A stretch of DNA of 64,000 nt, from positions 20,794,100-20,858,099 of the forward strand of contig NC_081545.1 in assembly GCF_901000735.1 (NCBI RefSeq), read 5' to 3'. The translations under genes and the position numbers were made by a program. Below are positions 22,451 through 34,640 of the stretch, in pieces (the stretch's first letter is position 1; each line of letters opens with the position of its first letter). The DNA is from Corylus avellana. Taxonomy: Eukaryota; Streptophyta; Magnoliopsida; Fagales; Betulaceae. The notes beneath the pieces are model-generated. The model did not search any database and was not told where the DNA came from. It saw nothing but the letters and a program-made list of their open reading frames with translations.

Positions 22451-23657
22451 CAAAATAAAAAACGCTTAAAATGGCTTGCCATCTGGCAAAAATTTGTTTT
22501 GATGCAATGTTTTCAACATCTTTTTTCAAAATATATTTAGCAGATTTACAATCAATGCGTAAAAGAAATTTTTGATTTAGTAAGTCAGACTGGAATTTAG
22601 TAATGCATAAAACAACAGCAATAATTTCTTTCTTAATAGTACTATAATTAATTTGCGCTTTGTTCTAGGATCCAGAATGGAAGCAAATGATTTGTTCGGG
22701 AGAATCTGGGGGAGATGCTGGGGAAACAACCTGTTTCAGAATACCTCCAAATCCAATTTCAGAGGCATCAGTATCAACAATTTTGAAAGAATTATCAGAA
22801 ATGATACCTAAGCAAGGGAGAGTTTTAACATGAAGCTTAATTTCTTTGACAAGAGAAGTATGAGTATCAGACCAGGGAGGAGGATTATTCTGCAACCTAT
22901 CGAACAAAGGTTTGCAGTGCTTTCGTAAATCTTTGTAAAAATCAGCAATATAATTCAGAGAACCAAGAAATCTTTGGAGTTGGGATTTATCAGTGATAAT
23001 ATCAGGAAATTTGTCAGCAAATTGAATAGCCCTATCAATAGGACGAATTTGACCTTTGGAGATGTCAAATCCAAGAAATCTAATCTTATCCTGGAAGAGT
23101 TTAATCTTTTTGGCTGAAACAACAAGCTCGTTATGTTTGATGGTTTCTAGAAACGAGTTGAGATGTTTCCAGTGTTCATCAATGGACTTTGAGAAAACAA
23201 GAACGTCATCAATATAAACAATAGTAAAATGGCTGAAAGGATTGAAAATGTCATTCATTATATTCTGAAATTCGCTAGGGGCATTCTTTAAACCAAAAGG
23301 CATGACATTCCATTCATAATGTCCAAAGGGGGTAGTAAAGGCAGTCTTATACCTATCACTATCCTTAATTTGGACCTGCCAAAATCCTGACTTCATATCA
23401 AACTTAGAGAAGACAACAGCATCACTAAGACGACTGACCAAATCTTTCCTATTGGGAATAAGATATCTAATCCATTCTAAAACGTCATTGAGGGGCTTGT
23501 AGTTGATAACCAATCTAGGAGCACCTCGTTCTAACTCAGCATTCTTCATAACATAAAAAGCAGCACATGACCAAGGAGACTTACTCTTACGAATAATTCC
23601 CTTAGTAAGAAAATCAGCAATTTCTTTTTGGCAAAATTCTAAAGTTTCGGCATTCAT
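22451..23657 (-). pseudogene. caulimovirid-like reverse transcriptase and RNase H
   Basis: The minus strand carries RT motifs in order: ARPI-MNAE at the start, RLVINYKPLND, FSKFDMKSGFWQV, AFTTPFGHYEWNVMPFGL, the active site TIVYIDDVLVFS, and FLGFDISKGQI. RNase H then begins (IVDTDASEIGFGG, here DTDAS) and continues past a stop at 22667 to FDIEYIKGS, where the solo LTR interrupts it. The domain order and the absence of an integrase between RNase H and the next ORF point to a plant pararetrovirus relative and not a gypsy element. The RT is 330 codons. It begins immediately after an in-frame TAA that separates it from the protease. As an old genomic copy with stops and an inserted LTR it is not expected to be active. 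Confidence 0.8.
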
Positions 23658-25075
23658 TTAAATAGGCCTGGCTTTAGTTGGAATTTTGTTTTCAGAAAAT
23701 TCTTTAACATAAGGTAAAGAAACAATATGCTTTTTCCTATGCCAAAAGGCATTAGGAAGTTTAGAGCAAACATAATCAATAATCAGAAAATTGAAAGCAG
23801 AAATCTTTGATTGTAAAAGCTTATCAGAAAGTTGTTCAGCAATTTTTTTGTATCTTAATTCTTGTTTGAGAAAATTGAGTTGTTTATTCTTGGCAGAAAT
23901 CAAATTCAATCGACTATCATCAATATCAAATTGGGAAGCAAAATGAAATTTTACTTCAATTCCCATCCTAACAGTTGTAACACCAGTATTATCAACAATT
24001 AGGGGATAGAGCATGGCAATAAAAGGAAGACCAAGAATCACTTTATCAGTCATATTTTTGACAAGAACAACAGGAATATGGAAACATACATTATTCTGGC
24101 AGACATGAACATTGTTCAATTCATACTTAATATGCAATTTGTTTCCACTAGCTGAATTCAACTTCTCAGTAGATTTTTCAAAATATTTGCTGGGAACAAG
24201 TCCTTCTTGAATGCAATTTAAATCAGCACCAGAATCAATCAATGCAATAACATCAAGGGTAAAATCAGGGGAAACAATAATATGCATTTTAGAATACCAT
24301 TTGGGAGGAATGACTTTGTTAATTAAATTGACAAAATTAACATTATCAGAAACAGGTATGGGTTTAACCTTTTTTAAACCAATAATATCCTTCTTGATGT
24401 TTCCAATCTCATGTTGCAGATCTGAGATGGTAACTACTTTGGATTTTTGTTTAGAAACTCTTTCCAAAGTATCTTTAATGGGGATTTTAGTATTATCTTG
24501 TCTTTCGGACTTAGTTAGAACGGAACAAGTACTAGTAGGATTTTTAGAAAAATTAGAGGTAGAGTGATGACCAGTAGAAACAGAAAATTGAGATTGGAGA
24601 AATCTTTGTTCAAATTGCAAATCAGGAGGAGTAGGTTTTGGATAAAAATTCTTTGTTGGATTGAAAGATCTGGATCCGTCAAAGATCCTTTGGAGTTTTG
24701 GCTCCAAGTCAATCTTGCCAAAGTTTTCTTCAAGAATTTTAATATCAGAATCAGTAGAATCATGAGAAGTTTCAGAATCAGAAGAAGAAGTTTTTCTAAT
24801 GGCAAAGTTTTGTTCAGAAGTACTGGCACGAGTTGTTTTTAACTCAGTCAATTCATAAAGTAATTGGTTAACTTTCTCAAGGTTCATTTGAGAAGTAGTT
24901 TTCAAACCAGAAGATTTCTTTAAATCAGGAAGAGAAATCAGAGGTTTTTCAATCTTAGAAGGAGTGGAAGAAACTTTTGAATCAGTAGAGGGAATTTTCT
25001 CTTCAATCCGGTCTAATTATTGTCCTATAATGTGAAGAGATTGAGTAACAAAATTATTTTGCTCGATAATTTTCT
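23658..25075 (-). pseudogene. caulimovirid-like capsid-region and aspartic protease fragment
   Basis: The 415-codon reading frame 24905-23658 is low-complexity and Ser-rich at its start. It then has a linker (TISDLQHEIGNIKKDIIGLKK) with coiled-coil character and an aspartic protease with ALIDSGADLNCI, where Asp is catalytic, followed by ILGLPF. It ends at an in-frame TAA directly before the RT frame. Upstream, the reading continues with a stop to about 25075 (SLHIIGQ, LDRIEEKI), where homology ends abruptly. The movement-protein and capsid core regions expected further 5' are missing, so this is a truncated endogenous copy. Confidence 0.75.
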
Positions 25076-25244
25076 ATCGTTATTAATAGGATCCTATATA
25101 TATATTCTACAAGCTTGGTGGGTGAGCTACATAATTCTTGGTTAGAGTTTTGTTTCTCGATCAGTTGATGTGTGATAGGTGAGTGAACGTCACTTTTGCT
25201 TTCCTTTTTTAATTAGGTTTCTTTCCTTAACACTTCCTTTCAAA

Positions 25245-25330
25245 TTAGAGTGGATATTTATGAACCAAACTTGCCAAGGAGGTGATTGAATTATGCCAAA
25301 CCTAACGCCTTAGTAAATAAATCTGCAAGT
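25245..25330 (-). pseudogene. copia RNase H tail remnant, part 1
   Basis: On the minus strand the sequence right of the hAT (34576-34640) and this segment together give the end of a copia RNase H, with the hallmark QLADLFTKALG. The hAT element 25331-34567 splits it. Part 1 carries the last residues (DLFTKALG and LLGKFG). A related tail is at 49764-49880. Confidence 0.7.
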
Positions 25331-25539
25331 TAGGGGTGTCAATGCGGGCAGTTTTCTAACTACCTGCTAACCGTTAACTGCTATAATTGCTAACTGCTAA
25401 CCGCTTAACCGTCTTAACCGCTATAATCGCCTAGCGGTTAGCGGTTAGAGGTTATTGAGTTTACTAACCGTAACTGCTAACCGCTAACCGCCTTTTCATA
25501 TAACATATTTTTATAATTATAATTATAATTAGGGTTAAA

Positions 25540-26280
25540 TACCTAATACCCCCCTAGGGTTTCATTCCTTTATTTATTTTCTATTTTTTCCCTCTAAGGT
25601 TTGATTTTTATTATAGGAAGTACCTGTGGTTTTGATAAAGACCTAATTGGTCCTTCCATCCATTGACCGTTAGTTGATTTAACGGAAGTCCACGTCACTA
25701 ACACGTGGACCAATTAAAATTTGACACCTGGCATAAGTGGCCACGTCATCAGTGATGACTGTATATTAACTTGCCACCTAATTTAAAAAAAAAAAAAAAG
25801 AAAAAAAAAACAGATAACAAATTTAAAATGTTGGGTTTTATTTTGTTAAATAGTTATTCAAACAATTAAAACAAACAAATAGATTTAAGATTTAAAACAT
25901 AAAAACCATTGAATTAAAACATACTGATCGAAAATCAATTATGAGGAGAGGATGAAGGTGCCACAGATGAACATCTGCTTTTCACCCAAACCCTAGGCTT
26001 CGGCTTCCTCCCCAACCCAGCCCCAGTCTCCGGCAAATTTGCTTCCTCCCCAACCCATTGTTTGGCAATGAACCCCACTCTCCGACGACAGACCTAACGC
26101 CCCTATCTTCTCCGACAGATCGTTCTTCCATGGCCAAAGCATCGCACCAACCTCCGGCCACTATGATTCCCCCAACCTCCGTTCAGACCCTAAGGCCCTT
26201 CTTCCACAATCCGTGAAACCCACGATCTCGTCAATCTCAGCCCGGAGCCAACGAGCCCATCTACATACCCTGACTCGTGG
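25540..26280 (+). repeat. left TIR of the MuDR element
   Basis: The outer 250 bp is AT-rich with GACCGTTAGTTGATTTAACGG. The inner part is GC/CT-rich (CTTCCTCCCCAACCCAGCCC) and resembles a host promoter-UTR region. It is inverted at 30900-31595. Confidence 0.8.
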
Positions 26281-26439
26281 TGTGTTATTTTGGGTTGCTT
26301 TTACTAGTTTCCAGTTAAATAGTGAAGAACTACACATATATTTAAATTGTTGGTAGGGCCTCTATTGCACGTGTTATTGGGTTTTTGTTTGGGTGGTGGA
26401 CACATTGATTGATATTCAACTTTTATGCCTACTTCATTC

Positions 26440-26830
26440 AATGTGTGTTTTGTTAAGAAATACTTTATTCAATGGTCCTACTATATGTGTTAAGAACATT
26501 TGTTGTTTTCTGCATATAAAGTTTTTTATTCTTGTTTCTATTATCTTGAATTTTGGAATTCTGTTAACAAATTTTATGAGTAATTTATTCAATGGGCCTA
26601 CTGCATGCATGTGTTAGGACCTTTTATTGTAGACTGAACAGTATAAAGTTTGTTATTCTTTTCTGTATTATCTTGAATCTTGGAATTCTGTTAAAAACTC
26701 TTATGAGTAATTTACTCGAGAAACTAATTACTGCGTGCATGTGTTAGGACATTTTGTTGTAGACAGAACAATATAAAGTTTCATATTCTTGTTTGTATTA
26801 TATTGAATGTTGAATTTACTGTTTTAAGGT
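26440..26830. repeat. tandem repeat, three units of about 130-140 bp
   Basis: Units share CATGTGTTAGGAC, TATAAAGTTT.TTATTCTT and TATCTTGAATxTTGGAATTCTGTTAA. They lie between the left TIR and the transposase reading of the MuDR element, perhaps in its 5' UTR or an intron. Confidence 0.75.
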
Positions 26831-26949
26831 TCCTAGGGTTTAACTTGTATGTAAGAGTCCAGTTATAGAAATGACTAAAATATCTGTTTGTTGTCAACGT
26901 ACAGAAAGGGCTGCATCTATTGTTGATCTTTTCATTCACCATCATTGAT

Positions 26950-29727
26950 CCTTTAGTGAACTGGATTTGGAATATGTGGGAGGTGATGTGATGCCTGTAG
27001 AAGGTTTAGATGCAGATAACCTACGTTTTGGGGATATAACCAACATATTTGAAGTGTACTTGGAATACAACTATAAGGACATTCCAAGGTTGATGTTGTA
27101 CTACAAATATAACGATGAAACCAATGACTACATACGTGGACTTACTAACGACAAAGACATCATGAAAATGCTCAAAGAAGTGGCTAGTGTGAAGAAAAAC
27201 AGATTGAATGTATTTGTGACCGATACTATAGTTGAAGAAGTTTCAATTGAAGTAAGGTCTCCAGTGATGATGATTTCTCAATTACCCGCATAAGTTTATG
27301 TGGAAGAACCTGCAGAAGAGCCTCCACAAGAACATGTGCAAGAGCATCCAGAAGTACATCAGGCTACAAAGGTGCAGGCTGCAAAGCAAAAGGGTAGTAA
27401 GCAAAAGTCTGCAAAACAAAAAGGTAGGCCTAAAAAACGAATTCACAATGAGGGGGAAGTGCATACGGACTTGAGTGACATTGAAATAACGGATGGCGAG
27501 GAAGAGGGACATTTCTTAGAAAAGGATAAAGAAAGTATACGTCAAGCTAAGGAGGATACAATGAAATGGTTTCGATCGTGGTATGAAATAGAGACATCTA
27601 AGAATATTGGGGATATTTTAAACGAGCCAGATGAAGATAATGGCAATAGTGATGGTGGCATCTCGAGCATAGATAGTGATGATGTGAGTGAAGGGTCATC
27701 GAGATGTGTTAGGAGGAAGTATCCTCAATGGATGGAAAAGGCTGACTTGAAAGAGATAGTAGAATTCTATATTGGGCAGGAGTTTGTTGACCCTCGTCAG
27801 TTTAAGGATACATTGCAACTGTTTGTAGTTCAAAATTCTTTTGATTACACCTACGTGCACAATGAGAAAACAAGGATTACCGCCATTTGTAAGAGAACTT
27901 GTGGAATACATGCATCGTGGTCGAATGACAAAGGCTATTTTCAAATCAAGACTTACATTAAAGAGCACAATTGTGGGACTCACTACTATGACAGGAGGGC
28001 ATAAATCAAGTGGGTTGCACACCGATATTTGGTTAACTTTCGGGACCAACCGAATTTTAAATCAAGTACATTGAAGGAAATGATCAGAATGGATTACAAT
28101 GCCGATATAACTTTGTTGGGTTGTCACCAAGCAAAGAGGATGGCATTGGGTATTTTGACAGGAAAAAAAGGTGAGTAATATAAACATGTACGAGAGTACG
28201 AAATGCATTAAGGAAGTGGAATCCTCGAACATCAGCTTATATACAACGGGATGGAAGATTCTTCCAACGAATGTATGTGTCATTGGCAGCCTGCAAGCGG
28301 GGCTTCTTGGAGGCGTATAGACCCATGATTGTGTCGATGCTTACTTTTTGAAGAGCAAGTTTGGTGGGCAGATGCATGCAGCCGTTGCATGGAATACAAA
28401 TGATGACATGTATCCACTAGCATATGTTGTATGTGAGTGTGATGATCAACATACATGGACATGGTTTCTGAGCTGTTTATTGGAAGATATTGGCAAGTAC
28501 AGAATTGGTCATTCATGTCTAATCGACAAAAGGCATAAATTAGTTGAATATTATGTATTGTTTGATGAACAATTAACATGTTTTATTTTGTGTTGGTAAT
28601 CAGGGACTGCTTAATGCCATGGAGGATTTTATGCCTGGTCTGGAGCATTGATTTTGTCTCAGGCACTTGCATGCAAACTTTAAAAAACATGGGTTCGAGG
28701 GCAAGGCATACAAAGATGCTATGGATGGTGCAGCTCGGGTAGCTAATGAGTTGCAATTCAAACACTACCTATCAGTCATTAGAGGTATGAGTGAAGATGC
28801 ATTTGACTACATTAGCAAGATTGATCCACGGATGTGGTCAAGGCACGCATTTAGTAATTATAGTTGTAGTGATATATTAATGAACAATACTGCCGAGTGT
28901 TTCAATGCATGGATCCTAGAGGCAAGAGATAAGCCTATATTGGGATGTATGGAATTAATAAGGTGGCAACTAATGGCCAGGTTCAATAAAAAAAGGGTTG
29001 GAGCAGAAACTTCAAAAAATGTGATTTGCCCTAAGCTTGTGAAAAAATTGGAGAGAAACAAGTGGGAGTCAAGAAACTACATTTGCCATTGGAGTAATAG
29101 ATTGCAGTTTGAGGTCGACCATAGTCATGAGCCTATGAGGATTGTTGATCTAGGGAGAAGAACATGTGGTTGTGGTAGATGGCAACTCAATGGTATTCCA
29201 TGCCCCCATGCAATTTGTGCACTTTATGTACATAAGCAAGTCCCTAAACGGTATGTCAATGAGTGGTATTTGATGGATACTTTTAGAAAGTCATATGCCC
29301 CCGATATATATCATATCCGATACCATCAGCTTACAATGAGTGGCCTATTGATCATGATGTGGAACCTATACTGTCCCCTATACCAAAAACACAAAGAGGT
29401 ATGCCTAGGAAGGTGAGAAGAAGAGGAGATGATGAAAATAAGCCTATTGAAATGACCAAGGTGACTCGTAAGGGGTATGGTGTACGATGTGAAAATTGTG
29501 GTCAAACGGGTCACAATGCTAGGAGTTGCCGCGAACTAGACAATACAAACAAGAAGATTTGGCTCAAAAACGTTGTGAAGACAAAGCCAAACAATGAAAC
29601 TGAGGTTAGTTATTTTAACAAACTAACCCATGCCCGTGTCCTTCACTATGATGAGGCACCACAATACATCAGTTACAAAGGTTGTGCTAATTTGCTTCTT
29701 ATAGCAAATCTATGTCCTATATTATAG
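26950..29727 (+). pseudogene. MURA-type Mutator transposase, decayed
   Basis: In order, the sequence shows a PB1-like N-terminal region (LDLEYVGGD, VYLEYNYKDIPRLMLYY), an acidic and Lys-rich linker, a DNA-binding domain (DPRQFKDTLQLFVVQNSFDYTY, ICKRTCGIHASW), and the MULE catalytic core (CVDAYFLKSKFGGQMHAAVAW, TWTWFLSCL, HLHANFKKHGF, NNTAECFNAWI). A SWIM zinc finger (CGCGRWQLNGIPCPHAI) and a C-terminal CCHC knuckle (CENCGQTGHNARSC) follow. The first Asp and the final Glu of the DDE core are visible. TAA stops at 27291 and 28002 and several frame changes between 28150 and 28650 break it. An ATG start was not identified. The two single-codon stops are in the same frame, so decay is moderate. 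Confidence 0.85.
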
Positions 29728-29739
29728 CAGCAGCAAGAG

Positions 29740-30640
29740 AACAATAATTTATCTTCTTCTTCTTTTTTTTTTTTTTTTTTTTGATTAGTAATAATTTATC
29801 TTCTATTTATCATCATATTAAAAAAAAGAAAAGGAATAATATAAATAGCAGAAGAAGAAGAAGAAAAAACCCAAAAACTTATTTTTTTTGATAAGTTTTT
29901 AATTTAATTAATGTGCTGAACCACGTGCACCAAAAAAACAAAACTTCTATGACAGTTTTCAAGTTCCTATTTATCTTCATTACTTTAATGAACAAACAAA
30001 GTCCTCCAGATTCCAACCAACAACTTAGGACAATTGACCCTAATATAATATAATCCAGATGATCCTATATTCTAACAATTCCAGTTTAGAAGCTTACTGA
30101 ATCACGACCACACATAGCAGGAAATACCCATCTTCTTGAAAATAACATGGAAGGAAACCCAGCACCTTAATAAATCGAAGGCCAATTCATGCAATTTCTA
30201 CGCTTTCTAGGAACATCAAATAACAACAAAAATTTTAAACAACCAATTGCATGCAAACTTGAATTTTTATTACATTAATTCACAAGAGAATCCATCAAGC
30301 ATCTATAATTCCTAAAGTGTCAACCATATCAATATCTAATAACAAATAGAATCCAAAACTAATCTTAATGCTCCACATGCTATTCAAGACAACCTTTAAT
30401 CAGAGAATCACAGCCCGTATCAGTATTCATTCAACAAATGGAATCCAAAGCCAACATTTAACAGTCAACATTCATAATGGATTTGCAATGGAAACAAGAT
30501 TGCTTACACTCGAATCATAGGTGGCGCAACTCTAGAATCATCTGCCAGGGTTGTCCACAGTCATTGAAGTCTTCAAAGGTGCAGGTAAATTGCAATAACA
30601 TACAAAGAATATCTCACTACAACCCACTAACGAAGACCCA
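29740..30640. other. 3' part of MuDR interior, no gene
   Basis: AT-rich sequence after the transposase, with poly-T, poly-A and GAA runs at 29757-29870. I see no coding region or RNA gene. Confidence 0.5.
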
Positions 30641-30659
30641 ATTGATGAATTCGTCTGCA

Positions 30660-30775
30660 CATCAAAATAAAACTGACTAAAAATACAAAAAAAATAGAAT
30701 TGACTTAAAATACAAGAAATAAAACGGACTTAAAATACTAGAATTAAAGCTGACTTAAATTACAAAAAAAGAATG
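30660..30775. repeat. tandem repeat, about four units of 30-35 bp
   Basis: Repeats of a unit containing GACTTAAAATACAA(G)AAATAAAAC lie just inside the right TIR of the MuDR element. Confidence 0.7.
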
Positions 30776-30899
30776 GAAAAAAATAATGAGAAAAAAATAA
30801 AAATTCGTAAAATAGATGCAGATTTTTCGTAAAATTCGTAAAAGAAAAACAATGTGCAGATTTTTTGTAGAACATACCTTCTCAATGCTGTGGGAAAAT

Positions 30900-31595
30900 T
30901 CCTTTCGTTCGAGGTGTACGTCCGACTTGATGCCATCACGTACACAGATCGAGCAACGGAAGCAAACTTTGGTTCTGAGATTGAAGGAATCGTGGGTTTC
31001 TCGGATTGTGGAAGAAGGGGCTTAGGGTTTGTCAGAGAAGATATGGGCGTCGGGTCTGTCACCGGAGAGTAGGGTTCATCGCCGAACAGTGGGTTGGGGA
31101 GGAAGCAAAGTTGCTGGAGACTGGGGTTGGGTTGGGGAGGAAGCCGGAGCCTAGGGTTTGGGTGAAAAGCAGATGTTCGTCGTTGGCAGCTTCATCCTCT
31201 CCTTAGAATTGATTTTCGATCAATATGTTTTAATTCAATGGTTTTTATGTTTTAAATCTTAAATCTATTTGTTTGTTTTCATTGTTTTAATAACTATTTA
31301 AAAAAATAAAACCCAACATTTTAAATTTGTTATTTTTTTAAAATTTTTTTTAAAAAAATTAGGTGGCAAGTTAATATACAGTCATCAATGATGACGTGGC
31401 CACTTATGCTAGGTATCAAATTATAATTGGTCAACATGTCAGTGAAGTGGACTTCCATTAAGTAAACTAACGGTCAATGGATGAAATGACCAATTTGGTT
31501 TTTATGAAAACCACAAGTACCTCATGTGATAAAAATCAAACCTCAGAAGAAAAAAAAAAAAAAATGAAACCCTAGGAGGGTATTAGATATTTAAC
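30900..31595 (-). repeat. right TIR of the MuDR element
   Basis: Inverted relative to 25540-26280, with indels. The ORFs called on both strands here are by-products of GC-rich TIR sequence. Confidence 0.8.
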
Positions 31596-31671
31596 CCTCA
31601 TAATTATAATAATACTTATACATATAACATAATCAATTGATCACTAAATCACAATTTTTTTTGAGATAATT

Positions 31672-32335
31672 AAATCATAATTTGAGTATTAATATATTAT
31701 CACTATAATTTATATGATGACATAACTCATAAGTCATAAGTATGAAAGTTCATACTAATACGACAATCAAGTATCTAAAGACTTAGTTCTAATAGATGCT
31801 ATAAACTTATAAGTCTATATATGTTATAAATTATAATTATATATTATACATATATGCAATTGTGCATATTGAATAATATAAATGTATAAGATCAATACTT
31901 AATCATATGATTCAATAACAATTCAAATGCTTATTAAAGTGAATCATATTATTAATATAAAATATTAATGATAATGTGATTAGTATAATATCAAATTAAG
32001 TAATTGACATTAGATTAAACAATTTATTATTTATAACCACAATTGAAGTATTAATGTATTATCATTCTAATTTATATGATTATATAATAACAAATTATAC
32101 ATATATAATATAACATAAGTCATAAGTATATCAATTCATACTAATATAAAAATTAAGTACCTAGAGACTTAGTTTCAATGTATGTTATAAATTTATAAGT
32201 CTATATATGTTATAAATTATGATTATACATATATGCATATGAATAATATAAATGTATAAGACCAATAGTTAATCATAGGATTCAATGATAATTTAAATAT
32301 TTTATTCAAGTTAATCATATTATTAATGTACAAAT
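31672..32335. repeat. AT-rich direct duplication, period about 360 bp
   Basis: The segment beginning near GAGTATTAATATATTATCA at 31685 recurs near 32045, including CATAAGTCATAAGTAT, GACTTAGTT and TATAAGTCTATATATGTTAT phrases. It probably belongs to the original hAT interior. No coding capacity. Confidence 0.7.
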
Positions 32336-32508
32336 CCTTGTTAAAACTAAATGTTCTTTGAAAGACTTTTTACATGTTAAAACTAAATTTTAACATGTTA
32401 TAATTTATATTTAAGGAATTTTTTTTATAGTACAAGTGTAAATTTAGGGTCAAGTATTTTTGATTTTTCAATATTAGCTTTTTTTTATAGCAATTTGGCC
32501 GAAGAAGA

Positions 32509-32580
32509 CACTAAAAATGCAAAAAATTTTGACGTGTCATCCTAAAACGTCAAAACATTTTGACGTGTCTAACTAGCACG

Positions 32581-32612
<32 letters not shown>

Positions 32613-34389
32613 CATTAATTTGTAAATAATTAGGTAATAATTGATATCAAAAATATGTATTAAAAAATAATTAAATTTAATTGGCATAAAAAATTAAATT
32701 TGATTGGCGAGGAAAATTAAGTTTATCATATTAGTATAAATTACTTGGTATATATATATATATATATATGTTTGTTGTATATATATGCATGCGTAATCAT
32801 TCTAGCTATATATTGTATACCAATTAATATAATTATCACATGCATGCATCTAATTCAACCATTTCATTAATATTAATTTGAACATGATATTATCATGCAT
32901 ATATATATCAGTCTAGTAATATTAATATGATAGCCATATTAATTTTTTAAAAATATATAAAACATATTGAATACATTTATTTTATAAGACCCGCAAACCT
33001 CACATGAACTCGGCCAATTATCTATACATCTAATTATCTATACATCTAGAATATTAATTTATTTATTCTCTAATTAATTGTAATTGTGTTGTATGGATAT
33101 ATAATGTGGACATATAAGAAGAAAAAAATGATATAATAGAATAAATTATATTTGTAATAGAAATTATATGATAGAGTAAATATAATTTTAATACAAATAT
33201 AATTTAATATATAATCATAACAAAATTAAAATAAATATAATTTATTATATTTTAAATTATATAATATAATTAAATATTATATTATATGTTTTTGACGTGC
33301 CATGTGTGGCACGTCAAAAACTTTTGACCCACCATCTGTGGCACGTCAAAAATTTTTTGACGTGTTGTAGTTAAAATGTCAAAACATTTTGACGTGTCTA
33401 ACCAACACGTCAAAAAAAAAAATTAACAGTTTATTGTAATTAGGAAATAATTGATATAAAAAATATGTATTAAAAAACAATTAATTTTAATTGGCATAAA
33501 AAATTAATTTTGATTGGATAGGAAAATTAAGTTTATCATATTAATTAGTATAAATTACTTGGTATATATGTATATGTATATGTATATATATATCACATGC
33601 ATGCCAATTAATATCACATGTATATTATATAATTAATTAATGTACACTAATTAAACATAATCATGCTATATATTAATGTATGCCAGGAAAGGTGGTTAGA
33701 TTAGACGGTTAGCTAGCAAAGGTGGGGTGATGATATTTTGTTGTTATTAGAATGATAATTATAATTAGGTATTATAATTATTAATGGTTATAATATATAT
33801 ATAGAGAGAGAGAGAGAGAGTTTCTGACGTGCCCCAGATATTATGTCTGTTTCAATTTATTTTTTATTTTTTATTTTTAAATTGGTTTATTTTCTGTGTT
33901 GATTATATATATATATATATATANNNNNNNNNNNNNNNNNNNNNNNNNNNNNNNNNNNNNNNNNNNNNNNNNNNNNNNNNNNNNNNNNNNNNNNNNNNNN
34001 NNNNNNNNNNNNNNNNNNNNNNNGAGAGCTGGCCATGGGTGAAAATGAAGATCGACGATGCTGATTTTTTTTTTTTGTTTTACCAGAATTATATATATAT
34101 TATTTTAATTAAAAAATAATTTAAATTAATAAATTTTTTAATTGAAAAAAAAAATTTTGACGTGCTGAATTTTAGCACGTCAAAAATGTTTTTACGTGGC
34201 AACACTGCCACGTCAAAGCAAAAAATTCTGACGTGGCAATACTGCCACGTCAAAAAAAAAAAATTGACGTGGCACTGTAGACACATAAAAAATCTGAAAT
34301 TTTTGACACCACCCATTTTAACGGTTGAAAAACATCAAAACCCGCACGTCAAAAAATATCAGTCAAAAATTCACCCGATTTTTGTAGTG
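32509..34389. mobile_element. CACTA element, non-autonomous, with internal duplication
   Basis: The right end is TTTTTGTAGTG (CACTACAAAAA inverted) at 34379-34389. The left end is probably CACTAAAAATGC at 32509. TGACGTG-type subterminal repeats lie at 32530-32585, 33293-33415 and 34155-34360. The block 32540-32770 is repeated at about 33385-33580. No transposase ORF. An N gap at 33924-34023 interrupts it. The 3-bp flanks do not match (AGA and AGT), so the ends are from rearrangement or decay. Confidence 0.7.
33924..34023. other. assembly gap (100 N)
   Basis: Follows a (TA)n run inside the CACTA element. Confidence 0.99.
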
Positions 34390-34575
34390 AGTGATCAAAA
34401 TGCCCAATTTAAAAAAAGCGGTTATAGCAGGCGGTTACATATTTTACTAATTAACCGCTAACTGCTAAGTGGTTACGGTTGTAGTTGTAAAATTTAATAA
34501 TCGCTAAGACGGGTACAGTTAGCGGTTTTTACCAATAACTATTAACTATAATTGCATTGACACCCTACTGCAAGT

Positions 34576-34640
34576 TGTTGATTGGTAGGTTGGTAGGTAT
34601 GTGAAAATTCAAAATTGTGCCGTCACGTAGCTTTTTTTTC
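34576..34640 (-). pseudogene. copia RNase H tail remnant, part 2
   Basis: On the minus strand this reads TILNFHIPTNQQLAD, the part of the copia RNase H end that joins part 1 at 25245-25330 across the hAT insertion. It is duplicated with the CYSTM gene at about 38440-38500. Confidence 0.65.

Larger units (their letters stand above)
25540..31595 (+). mobile_element. MuDR/Mutator-like element with long TIRs
   Basis: The ends GGGTTAAATACCTAATACCC (left) and GGGTATTAGATATTTAACCC (right) are inverted. The inverse similarity extends with indels over roughly 700 bp (25540-26280 against 30900-31595), including GTGGCCACGTCATCA/TGATGACGTGGCCAC blocks. Inside lies a MURA-type transposase pseudogene on the plus strand. 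Both flanks are AATTATAAT-rich, so the 9-bp duplication is ambiguous. The element is nested in the hAT. Confidence 0.88.
25331..34567. mobile_element. hAT-type element, 9.2 kb, with nested insertions
   Basis: The left end is TAGGGGTGTCAATGC and the right end GCATTGACACCCTA, perfect inverted termini apart from one base. An exact 8-bp target duplication CTGCAAGT lies at 25323-25330 and 34568-34575. Both ends carry clusters of AACCGCTAAC-type subterminal repeats (25360-25495 and 34415-34540). No hAT transposase is visible. Most of the interior is other transposons: the MuDR element 25540-31595 and CACTA sequence 32509-34389. The original element was therefore probably a short MITE-like hAT enlarged by later insertions. 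Confidence 0.85.

Noticed and set aside
26967..29727. Domesticated MULE (FAR1/MUSTANG-like) host gene
   Set aside because: The element keeps long TIRs and the coding region has stops and frameshifts, so it is a decayed transposon.
30760..31206. ORFs on both strands near 31 kb
   Set aside because: They fall in the right TIR of the MuDR element and mirror the left TIR; no conserved protein.
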